Assembly: GCF_014842265.1 (NCBI RefSeq)
Contig: NZ_JACYVI010000002.1
Coordinates: 124,001 to 188,000, forward strand
Direction: 5' to 3'
Source of the DNA: Pseudomonas sp. CFBP 13711
GTDB taxonomy: Bacteria > Pseudomonadota > Gammaproteobacteria > Pseudomonadales > Pseudomonadaceae
DNA: 64,000 nucleotides
Shown: in pieces, positions 11,220 through 17,853 of the stretch
Layout: every line of letters begins with the position of its first letter
Position numbering within the stretch: the first letter of the stretch is position 1
Made by a program: the position numbers and the translations under genes
Notes under the pieces: model-generated
The model's input: the letters and a program-made list of their open reading frames with translations, nothing else
Told to the model about the DNA's origin: nothing
Databases searched by the model: none

Positions 11220-11471
11220 GTGTCTGACACCAACGCATCAACCGCAGCATCGCCAGGGCACTACGAGCGCATGGCCGTGCGGGTTCAGAAAATCATCAAC
11301 TCGCAGAGCGCACAGAAAGCCCGCGCGGCGCTGATTTTCCGGCTTGCGGACGAACTCGAAGACGACTGGAAACAGTTGCTGGAAGAGATCGACGAGAACG
11401 ACAACGTGACCCTGGCCTGGCGGGACGACGGCGGCGTGCAGATTTTCTGGACCGTGCCCAAGGAAGATTGA
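11220..11471 (+). CDS. Small DUF1654-like protein under a LexA box
   Basis: The 83-aa protein is acidic and soluble. Its core (YERMAVRVQKIINSQSAQKA, then LADELEDDWKQLLEEI and DDGGVQIFWTVPKED) matches what I recall of DUF1654, a Pseudomonas and pseudomonad-phage family of unknown function. The GTG at 11220 is chosen because AGGAGG at 11206-11211 sits at ideal distance; longer in-frame starts would read through the SOS box. Expression is probably damage-inducible. Its position beside other small genes suggests no operon partner. Confidence 0.8.
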   Translation: MSDTNASTAASPGHYERMAVRVQKIINSQSAQKARAALIFRLADELEDDWKQLLEEIDENDNVTLAWRDDGGVQIFWTVPKED

Positions 11472-11616
11472 CCTGCCGGCGTCCTTGAGGCCGAGGTCAT
11501 GGCCAGACATCCCCGCTACGACAGTGATGGCCGCAGGCGCACAGCTCACGGCCATCGACTCGTCACCGCTTCACCCCGAATCAATCTCCCTCGATGAATA
11601 ACCCAGTTGGATAAAC

Positions 11617-12693
11617 ATGCTCAGATTTTGTGTCGCTCTGCTTTTGTCTTTCACTTTCCTGCAAACCGCATCCGCTGACGTCAACATTGGCACCTGGAAC
11701 CTGGAGCACCTGAGCGTGCGCCCGAACAAGGACTTTCAGGGCATCGCCAAAGTCGCGCAGAAGGTGGACTTTCTCGCGGTTCAGGAGCTGATGAGCGAAG
11801 ACGCGCTGGAGGCGCTGGCCAAGGAGCTGACCCGGCAAACCGGCAAGCACTGGAGCTCAATGGCGTCCCATGCCGTGGGCCGCTCTTCCTACAAGGAAAT
11901 GTACGGATTCGTCTGGCGGGATGATGCCGTTGCCTATGAAGACGGCGCCGTGAGCTACCTGGACCGCAGCGACACCTTCGAACGCGAGCCCTACTCTGCG
12001 CAGTTCCGCTCGCTCAAGGACGGCAAGACCTTTGTCGTGGCCACCGTGCACATCCTGTATGGCAAGAACCAGGCGGACCGCGCTTCGGAAATCGTCGCGC
12101 TGTCCAATTACTGGACCTGGCTGCAGGAAACCTACCCGGGCAACAACCAGATCATGTTGATGGGCGACTTCAACACCCCGCCCAACTCGCCCGCGTGGGA
12201 CAAGCTCGACAGCAGCGCCAGGCCGCTGGTACTTGATGGCGCGAGCACGCTGTCGACGAAGGACGGCAAATTCGCCAACCTCTACGACAACATCTTTATC
12301 AGCAAGCAGTCGGCGATCCGGGTGAACAAGGTCGAGGTGTTCGATTACCCGACATTCCTCGGCGTGACCCACGCCAAGGGCCGTGACAGCGTGTCCGACC
12401 ACGCACCGATTTTCCTCAGCGCCAATTTGAGCGGTGGCAACGGAGCTGCCGGGGCGTCTGCCGTGACCGCCAAGGCACCGCCCACTGCAAGCAATCCGAT
12501 GAAGCCTGCTGCGAGTGGCGGCGGGAACCCGGCAAACCTGACGCTGGCGATTCGCGGCAACAAGAAGACCATGGTGTACCACCGTCCGGACTGCCCTTCG
12601 TACAACGCGATTGCCGAGAAAAACCGGGTGGAGTTCAACAGCCCGGCGGCTGCCGAAGCGCAGCATTATCATTTGGCCGGCAACTGCCATTGA
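11617..12693 (+). CDS. Secreted endonuclease/exonuclease/phosphatase-family protein with an Ada-like C-terminal metal-binding segment
   Basis: The 358-aa precursor has a signal peptide (1-20, ending TASA). The EEP (DNase I-like) fold spans about 21-270 with the expected catalytic residues: Asn in GTWNLEH, Glu in VQELMS, Asp/Asn in GDFNTPPNS and Asp-His in SDHAPI. A flexible Ala/Pro linker (about 275-305) leads to a C-terminal segment VYHRPDCPSY...LAGNC that resembles the Ada zinc-binding or nuclease-tail motif. It likely acts on nucleic acid or a phosphoester outside the cytoplasm. The substrate is not deducible. Confidence 0.8.
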   Translation: MLRFCVALLLSFTFLQTASADVNIGTWNLEHLSVRPNKDFQGIAKVAQKVDFLAVQELMSEDALEALAKELTRQTGKHWSSMASHAVGRSSYKEMYGFVWRDDAVAYEDGAVSYLDRSDTFEREPYSAQFRSLKDGKTFVVATVHILYGKNQADRASEIVALSNYWTWLQETYPGNNQIMLMGDFNTPPNSPAWDKLDSSARPLVLDGASTLSTKDGKFANLYDNIFISKQSAIRVNKVEVFDYPTFLGVTHAKGRDSVSDHAPIFLSANLSGGNGAAGASAVTAKAPPTASNPMKPAASGGGNPANLTLAIRGNKKTMVYHRPDCPSYNAIAEKNRVEFNSPAAAEAQHYHLAGNCH

Positions 12694-12785
12694 TCCGCAG
12701 CGGCGCGCGCCGATCCCTGCTCAAGTCGCCTGCCACGCCGTGAAAGGCGACTTGATTGGCTGCCCAACGCCGAATAACCCCCCAG

Positions 12786-13115
12786 TTATTTACGCGCCAG
12801 GTCGTGCTGGATGCAGCCCTCGTAGTAAGTTTGCTTCACCGCGGCAGGTTTCAGCTTCGATGGGCTTTTGTAGGTCTGTTCCGTGATGCCCAGCGCCATC
12901 TTGCTCATCCACGGTTTGGCGAACTTACGGCTCTGCAGTTTCTTGCGCGCGCTGTAGAGGGTGGTGCCAGAGAGCTTTGACTGCTGCGCCGCCCCCGCAA
13001 CACCTGCTCCCCATTTGCAGACCTGCAGATCGTTCTTGCTGAGGTCTTTGGCGTGCGCGGTCACGGACACCGCTGCCAGAAAAACCGCCACTACCGCCAA
13101 GCCCACACTGCGCAT
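12786..13115 (-). CDS. Small exported protein of unknown function
   Basis: The 109-aa precursor has a signal peptide (residues 1-22, cleavage after AHA). The mature part is basic, with two cysteines (VCKWG and EGCIQ) that could form a disulphide in the periplasm, and a Tyr/Lys-rich middle. I do not recognise a named family. It converges with the EEP gene, stands alone and has normal codon use. The reading frame, signal peptide and upstream gap support a real gene. Confidence 0.65.
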   Translation of the reverse strand: MRSVGLAVVAVFLAAVSVTAHAKDLSKNDLQVCKWGAGVAGAAQQSKLSGTTLYSARKKLQSRKFAKPWMSKMALGITEQTYKSPSKLKPAAVKQTYYEGCIQHDLARK

Positions 13116-13597
13116 ACAGGTTCATCCCGGAATCAATTGATAAAAAAGGATTTTTTCAGAAAAGCCGGCCGGAGCGGGCCATCAATTTGCCTTTTCCGCA
13201 CAAAACATTTTCGACCCCTCCAGCATTCACCTTCGCGGGCGGGTTTGATCCCCGGCATCCCCTCGAAAACGCCCTGTTATCCCTAGTCAACGCGTCTGGA
13301 TGTATGGCGAATATTCATATCGATATGGCACATGGCCGCCCATCGGCCGGCGATGTTAAACCCTCATGAAGGTATGCAATTCTGCGCCGGTCGGCCGCTT
13401 CGCAACCCGATTGCGGATGGCCCGTCTCAGGTAGAGATGCATTACGGTCCAAGGCCACCGAGAGTTGATCAGCCTGTATCGATCTCGAAATGAAGTGACA
13501 GCAATGCCGATGCAGTCGACGTGCAGGCTGTCAGGTACATGAAGCAAGCCCCCCCTCATTCAGCCGGCGTTAACGCACGCCCCTACAGGCCAGCACC
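13116..13597. other. Intergenic region without a supported gene
   Basis: This 480-bp region lies between a minus-strand exported protein gene and the plus-strand DUF6555-like gene. Short open frames exist on both strands but lack ribosome-binding sites and have atypical composition. An A/T-rich patch near 13140-13160 probably belongs to the promoter of the minus-strand gene. Confidence 0.45.
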
Positions 13598-13822
13598 ATG
13601 AATGACTATAAGGATTTTGAAATTCATTACCGGTTTCAAGGTGAGCCGCGGCACTTCAATCATCAAGGCAATCATCTCTGCGAAAGTGACGCGCTGCATT
13701 TTGCGACCTTGCACGCAGGGGTGGGCGCCGTCGAGGGCCACATCTGCGCGGGGCCGGTGAAACGCGCGCTGCTTTACGCCGAAGGCCTGGGCGTCACGCA
13801 GGTGCAATGGAAACGTACCTGA
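13598..13822 (+). CDS. DUF6555-like small Pseudomonas protein
   Basis: The 74-aa product starts MNDYKDFEIHYRFQGEPR and ends GVTQVQWKRT. The FxIxYRxxGExR opening, the central ALHFATLHAGVG and the closing V-T-x-V-x-W motif agree with what I remember of DUF6555, a Pseudomonas-only family. It has no signal peptide or membrane segment. No function is known. It precedes another small gene by 83 bp on the same strand and the two may be co-transcribed. Confidence 0.6.
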   Translation: MNDYKDFEIHYRFQGEPRHFNHQGNHLCESDALHFATLHAGVGAVEGHICAGPVKRALLYAEGLGVTQVQWKRT

Positions 13823-13905
13823 TCGAGGAAAACTGCAAACAAACCCGGATTCATGCGGTCGGAATTTACAAGCAGCGCTCATCACACCAGCAAAGCGAGG
13901 TAAAC

Positions 13906-14175
13906 ATGACCATCGATAACGCACTGAAGCAGGAAGTCCTGACCCGGTTGCTACATGCCCACCCGGCAGGCCTGGGCAAGGAAGTTCTGGACAACTACCG
14001 AGGTGAGAATGCGGTTGCAGACACCCTTGAGCATTTGCAGGAGGCCGGATTGATTCACGACGGGTGCGTTAATCGCCCTGCTGAAGGGGATCGCACGTTG
14101 AAGTACCCCGTTAAACTCAGTTCTTCCGGAGTCGTGGCTGCCAGGCAGCTGGAAGCTGAGCCATCCAGACATTAA
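13906..14175 (+). CDS. Small protein of unknown function, winged-helix-like
   Basis: The 89-aa product is soluble and acidic. The pattern of short helices (ALKQEVLTRLLHAHPAGLGKEVL ahead of VADTLEHLQEAGLI) followed by a likely beta-wing (LKYPVKLSSSGVVAARQL) resembles a small winged helix, but I cannot assign a family. The start at 13906 is preferred because GCGAGG precedes it and the longer frame upstream overlaps the previous gene. A strong terminator follows at 14192. Confidence 0.6.
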   Translation: MTIDNALKQEVLTRLLHAHPAGLGKEVLDNYRGENAVADTLEHLQEAGLIHDGCVNRPAEGDRTLKYPVKLSSSGVVAARQLEAEPSRH

Positions 14176-14191
14176 GGTTTAAGCAGGCAAC

Positions 14192-14218
14192 AAAAAACCG
14201 GCCAAGGCCGGTTTTTTT
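14192..14218 (+). terminator. Rho-independent terminator
   Basis: AAAAAACCGGCC (14192-14203) and GGCCGGTTTTTT (14206-14217) form a perfect stem with a 2-nt loop followed by T residues, 16 bp after the small gene ending at 14175. The A-tract/T-tract symmetry could make it work on both strands. Confidence 0.9.
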
Positions 14219-14370
14219 GTGTCCGATAAGTGGTGTTCTCCCCTGGTGCTACCTGCACTGATCATCCAAAGCCTGCCAGGAAGCAGCACCACAGGGGAAC
14301 GAGAAGGAGCCTACAAGCTCAGTCCCGTTTTCGTCACGCTCGCTATTGTGACTTCATGCGTCCAGACCCA

Positions 14371-14400
14371 CTTGCTCAACCTTGCTCAACCTTGCTCAAC
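14371..14400. repeat. Three exact tandem copies of a 10-mer
   Basis: CTTGCTCAAC is repeated three times without interruption just beyond the end of the methionine aminopeptidase gene. The copy number is likely to vary by replication slippage. Confidence 0.9.
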
Positions 14401-14408
14401 GCCCGCAC

Positions 14409-15194
14409 TCAGACCGCCGGGTAGTCGCCCGTGCCGTCCGGCCACGGGGTTAGCAGCTCGAAGCCCGTCTCGGTCACCGCCACCATGTGTTCCCACTGCG
14501 CCGACAGTGACTGATCGCGGGTGAGCACGGTCCAGCCATCATCCAGCACGTAAGTGCCCGGTTTACCGGCGTTGATCATCGGCTCGATGGTGAAGACCAT
14601 GCCGGTCTTGAGCTTCAACCCCTTGCCCGCTGCGCCGTAATGCAGGACTTGAGGTTCTTCGTGGTATTTGCGACCGATGCCATGCCCGCAGTACTCACGC
14701 ACTACGCTGAAGCCTTCGCGATAGGCCACGCTCTGGATGGCATGGCCGATGTCGCCCAGTGTCGCACCGGGTCTCACGGCGTGTATCCCCGCCAGCGTGG
14801 CTTCGTACGTGGTTTCAACCAGACGCCGGGCGAGCGGGCTGACCTCCCCGACGTAGTACATGCGGCTGGTATCGCCGTACCAGCCATCCTTGATGACCGC
14901 GACGTCGATATTGACGATATCGCCGTCCTTAAGCACGTCATCCGCTGACGGGATGCCATGGCAGACGACCGTGTTGGGCGAGATGCAGGTGGTTTTGGTA
15001 AACCCGTGGTAGCCCACGTTGGCAGGGATCACTTTGAGCTCGTTGACAATGTAGGCGTTGCAAATGTCGTCCAGCGCTTCAGTGCTAATGCCCGGCTTGA
15101 CGTGCTCTGCGATCATCGCCAACACATCTGCGGCAAGGCGCCCCGCCACACGCAACCCGACCAGATCGGCTTCGGTCTTGAGACTGATGCTCAT
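14409..15194 (-). CDS. map: Type I methionine aminopeptidase (accessory copy)
   Basis: The 261-aa protein removes initiator Met from nascent proteins. All five metal ligands of type I enzymes are visible: Asp in VNIDVAV, Asp in GDTSRM, His in GHGIGRKYHEEP, Glu in FTIEPM and Glu in QWEHMVAV; the substrate-gating His lies in VCHGIPS. Length is normal. It overlaps the ParD-like gene by 4 nt (ATGA), so the two are translationally coupled. The housekeeping map of Pseudomonas normally sits by rpsB, so this is probably a second, accessory enzyme. Confidence 0.92.
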   Translation of the reverse strand: MSISLKTEADLVGLRVAGRLAADVLAMIAEHVKPGISTEALDDICNAYIVNELKVIPANVGYHGFTKTTCISPNTVVCHGIPSADDVLKDGDIVNIDVAVIKDGWYGDTSRMYYVGEVSPLARRLVETTYEATLAGIHAVRPGATLGDIGHAIQSVAYREGFSVVREYCGHGIGRKYHEEPQVLHYGAAGKGLKLKTGMVFTIEPMINAGKPGTYVLDDGWTVLTRDQSLSAQWEHMVAVTETGFELLTPWPDGTGDYPAV

Positions 15195-15445
15195 TGGGAC
15201 ACCGCCCGGGCCGGGGCCAGATCCGGTACCAGGTCGCAGGGCTGAAGACTCAATACGGCGCCGCCAGACGTTTCAGCGCGGATCAGCAACTGGCATATCT
15301 CGCTGTAATTCAGACCGGGGTGTAGCTCGGCTAGCATGCCCACCCGCATCCAGTGCTCGGCCTGAGCATTGATCGAGCGACTCAGGGCCGCGCTGGCGCA
15401 ACGTATGTTGGCGTGCATCTGTTCGGAAATTTTTACCAGTCCCAT
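15191..15445 (-). CDS. ParD-like antitoxin-family protein
   Basis: The 84-aa protein begins MGLVKISEQMHANIRCASAA, a ribbon-helix-helix type start matching the ParD-like family, and continues with SRSINAQAEHWMRVGMLAE. The ATG at 15445 has GAGAGG upstream; the longer frame has no such signal. No ParE-type toxin is next to it. Instead its stop overlaps the start of the methionine aminopeptidase gene. The protein probably binds DNA, and the inverted repeat 18-43 bp upstream of its start is the natural autoregulatory site. Confidence 0.75.
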   Translation of the reverse strand: MGLVKISEQMHANIRCASAALSRSINAQAEHWMRVGMLAELHPGLNYSEICQLLIRAETSGGAVLSLQPCDLVPDLAPARAVSQ

Positions 15446-15462
15446 ACCGACCTCTCGAAGAA

Positions 15463-15488
15463 TATACGGAGCATATACGTTCCATATA
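15463..15488. promoter_or_regulatory. Inverted repeat, likely operator of the parD-like/map pair
   Basis: TATACGGA (15463-15470) and TCCATATA (15481-15488) form an inverted repeat matching at 7 of 8 positions with a 10-bp spacer. It sits in the 92-bp gap between the XRE gene and the ParD-like gene in locally AT-rich DNA. Binding by the ParD-like protein or by the adjacent XRE regulator is inferred. Confidence 0.55.
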
Positions 15489-15536
15489 TTTTCTTGCAAC
15501 CGGCCCTCGTGATTCCTCCGCGCAGAGCGTGCCTTT

Positions 15537-15881
15537 TTATGCAGAGCGGGAAAACTCGGTCGCGCACTCTGAAAGCGACGTAGCCAATTGCGAAATCGCC
15601 TCGCGGTCATCTTCGCTGAGCGCCCGGTAATGAGTAATAACTGCCCGCTCTGCGTCGTTCAGCGTGTCGGTGGCGATCGGGGTCCTCTCGCCTGACAGCA
15701 CGTACATGACGTCGATGCCTTTTTTGCCCAGCGCCGCCAGGTAATCCGAACGCGGGATGCGTTCACCGCTTTCGTATTTGCCTTGGGCGTTGGCCTCAAC
15801 GCCACCGATGGAGCCGAAGTCCTGTTGCGACAGCCCGAGCCGTTTGCGTTCTTCTTTCAGACGTGAGCCGAGATCTTTCAT
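15537..15881 (-). CDS. XRE-family helix-turn-helix regulator
   Basis: The 114-aa protein has an N-terminal Cro/CI-type HTH: LGSRLKEERKRLGLSQQDFG, then GGVEANAQGKYESGERIP and YLAALGKKGIDVMYVLSGE. The C-terminal 45 residues are helical and Glu/Ser-rich, probably for dimerisation; no LexA-like peptidase domain is present. Such short XRE proteins are common as phage-derived or toxin-antitoxin regulators in Pseudomonas. It lies upstream of, and on the same strand as, the ParD-like/map pair and may regulate it. Confidence 0.85.
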   Translation of the reverse strand: MKDLGSRLKEERKRLGLSQQDFGSIGGVEANAQGKYESGERIPRSDYLAALGKKGIDVMYVLSGERTPIATDTLNDAERAVITHYRALSEDDREAISQLATSLSECATEFSRSA

Positions 15882-16074
15882 AAACGAGGGTCCTGAAGTT
15901 GACTGTGTTCAAAGAGCAAGACCCCATTGGTCCGAGGGAGTTGCGCCCTTGGGCTCATTTGGTCAATCTTCCGAATTGACGGCTCAAGGAATCACCTTCG
16001 TGGCCGATAGGTTCTGATGTACCGCTATTCTTTTTGAATGGCAGCCCGATTTCTGTAGTTCGGAGAACCAGACA

Positions 16075-16230
16075 ATGATTTCTTTCTTACTGGGTTGGTT
16101 GGCGCTATCGGCCGTGGGCACATTGATTGCCCTGGCGATGATTCGCACCGGTAAAATGCGCCAGCCTGACGCAGACGGCCCGGTGAACGGTCAGACGCCC
16201 GTCCCGGTGCTGGTGCGATTCAAGCCCTGA
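16075..16230 (+). CDS. Small single-pass membrane protein (51 aa)
   Basis: The frame begins at the ATG at 16075 with CGGAGAA about 10 nt upstream and ends at TGA 16228-16230. The first 23 residues (MISFLLGWLALSAVG and on) form one hydrophobic segment followed by a basic, proline-rich tail ending VLVRFKP. I do not recognise a family. The good ribosome-binding site and membrane-protein composition support it, but there is no homology evidence. Confidence 0.5.
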   Translation: MISFLLGWLALSAVGTLIALAMIRTGKMRQPDADGPVNGQTPVPVLVRFKP

Positions 16231-16235
16231 ATCAA

Positions 16236-16255
16236 TCCCGGCTGTCTTGCCGGGA
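16236..16255. terminator. Hairpin between convergent small genes
   Basis: TCCCGGC (16236-16242) pairs perfectly with GCCGGGA (16249-16255) 5 bp after the 51-aa gene and just before the end of the opposing small gene. There is no T-run. Confidence 0.4.
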
Positions 16256-16269
16256 GCACGCTCCTGACA

Positions 16270-16506
16270 TCATTCCCCTACGAGCTGACCCTGTTCAGCC
16301 CCATAGACATTGGCGTTGCCCGTGGCGTAACCGGCGCTTGATGGCACAAATGCGATATCGGCCTGACTGGCGCTGAACTGGCGAAGTCCCGACGCCAGAG
16401 CAAGAAAATCCTCACGCTGCATCTCGTTGCCCCACACGCTGCTGAATGACGACTCGTTTTTCTGCGCAGCGAATTCCTGACGGGTGTTGACTTGATTGGT
16501 TTGCAT
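16270..16506 (-). CDS. Small protein of unknown function under a LexA box
   Basis: The 78-aa product is hydrophilic and rich in Gln, Ser and Ala (start MQTNQVNTRQEFAAQK, end AEQGQLVGE). It has no signal peptide, membrane segment or motif I recognise. The start at 16506 follows AGAAGAGAG. An upstream extension would run through the SOS box 22 bp away. The gene is monocistronic. Regulation points to a role in the DNA-damage response, but its molecular function is unknown. Confidence 0.65.
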   Translation of the reverse strand: MQTNQVNTRQEFAAQKNESSFSSVWGNEMQREDFLALASGLRQFSASQADIAFVPSSAGYATGNANVYGAEQGQLVGE

Positions 16507-16528
16507 GGCCGCTCTCTTCTTCTCGATA

Positions 16529-16544
16529 CTGTTTAAACATACAG
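16529..16544. promoter_or_regulatory. LexA (SOS) box upstream of the 78-aa protein gene
   Basis: CTGTTTAAACATACAG matches the LexA consensus CTGT-N8-ACAG exactly and is extended by flanking ATA/TAT to ATACTGT...ACAGTAT. It lies 22 bp upstream of the start codon at 16506. This is the second strong SOS box within 5.4 kb. Confidence 0.85.
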
Positions 16545-16666
16545 TATTTTCAACGCCCCTCGAGCGCAAGTCCTGTCGCGACGAATGGTCATGGGGATGA
16601 GCCTGAGTTTTGGGCTCACTCAGGCAGCCTCCGCGCCGTCCCTATACGTCATTCAGCATCCAGCCG

Positions 16667-17698
16667 TTAACCTTTAGCCAGCGCTTCCAGCCGATCGAGA
16701 TCCTCTGCCGACACTGCAATCCCGTCTTTCAAGGAACGCTCGCGCTGACGATAGCGGCGATCGCCCGGCATGCGCTGCTGGCCGACGCCGTGCATCTGTC
16801 GGACCAGTTCTTCGCTGCGTTCGGCGAATGCCTGACCGCTGCCCTTGTCAGGATCAATAACGATGATCACCTGGCCGGTCCAGGGGGTTTGCGCACCGGG
16901 TGACTTCGACATGTCGAACTCGAAGGAGAAATTGCCGCCGGTGAGCGCGGCGGACAGCAGCTCCACCATCATCGACAGCGCCGATCCTTTGTAACCGCCA
17001 AAAGGCAGCAACGCGCCGCCGTCGAGAATGGCTTTCGGGTCTTCGGTCGTATTGCCGTTACGGTCGACGCCCATCCCCGGCGGCAGCAGGCGCCCCTCTC
17101 GGGCGGCGATCTGCACGTCGCCATGGGCGATGGCGCTGGTGGCCATGTCAAAGACGATGGGCTGACCGTCAGCCCGTGGCGCGGCGAACGCGATGGGATT
17201 GGTGCCAAACAAGGGTTTTTGCGCATCGTGGGGCACGACGCAGGTCATGCTGTTGACCACGCTCAAGGCCACCAACCCCTCCTGGGCGAACGGCTCGACG
17301 TCCGGCCACAGCGCGGCGAAGTGATGGGAGTTGCGGATGGCCAGAATGGCGATCCCGGCGCTGCGTGCTTTCTCGATCACCAGGGCCTTGGCGGCCTGCA
17401 TCGCCGGCTGGGCAAAACCGCCCATGGCATCGACGCGCACAAACGCTGCGCCGACGTCCTCGACATTTGGCTCGGCCTGGCCGTCCACCCAACCCGCTGC
17501 CAGCGACGACAGATAGCCCTTGATGCGGAAGATGCCGTGGCTGTGGGAACCGTCGCGCTCAGCCGCCGCGCAATTGGCGGCCAGCACCCGCGCTACTTCT
17601 GGCGAGGTGCCGTGACGCACAAAGATCTGCCGCAGCAGCTCCGTGAGATCAGTAAAGGAAATCGTCCGGGTGGCCTGGCGACCGTGGGTGGAAGGCAT
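16667..17698 (-). CDS. dpkA: Delta1-piperidine-2-carboxylate / pyrroline-2-carboxylate reductase-like (Ldh family)
   Basis: The 343-aa protein belongs to the malate/L-sulpholactate dehydrogenase-like NAD(P) oxidoreductases. Family marks are CAAAERDGSHSHGIFR near the N terminus (catalytic His), AIRNSHHFAALWPDVEP, TNPIAFAAPR and LPFGGYKGSALSMM. Pseudomonas DpkA reduces the cyclic imines formed from D-lysine or D-proline to L-pipecolate or L-proline. The start at 17698 is preferred since the longer frame overlaps the divergent promoter. It is divergent from an FAD amino-acid dehydrogenase, which would supply such imines. DpkA assignment over other Ldh-family members is likely, not proven. Confidence 0.75.
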   Translation of the reverse strand: MPSTHGRQATRTISFTDLTELLRQIFVRHGTSPEVARVLAANCAAAERDGSHSHGIFRIKGYLSSLAAGWVDGQAEPNVEDVGAAFVRVDAMGGFAQPAMQAAKALVIEKARSAGIAILAIRNSHHFAALWPDVEPFAQEGLVALSVVNSMTCVVPHDAQKPLFGTNPIAFAAPRADGQPIVFDMATSAIAHGDVQIAAREGRLLPPGMGVDRNGNTTEDPKAILDGGALLPFGGYKGSALSMMVELLSAALTGGNFSFEFDMSKSPGAQTPWTGQVIIVIDPDKGSGQAFAERSEELVRQMHGVGQQRMPGDRRYRQRERSLKDGIAVSAEDLDRLEALAKG

Positions 17699-17853
17699 CT
17701 GAAGCTCCGTTGTGATTATTGGAAGTGGAAGCAGAACAGAGAGGGCAGGCGTCCGGAGACGCTTGTTCTGAAGAGTAATGCGCAGCAACCAGCGGGTAAA
17801 CTGCAGGCCTCGCGCAATGGCCGCCCTGCCCTCAACCGAACGAGGACCGCTCA

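Noticed and set aside
13356..13559. A 67-codon minus-strand frame in the gap after the small exported protein gene
   Set aside because: Composition is unlike coding sequence in this genome and there is no start signal.
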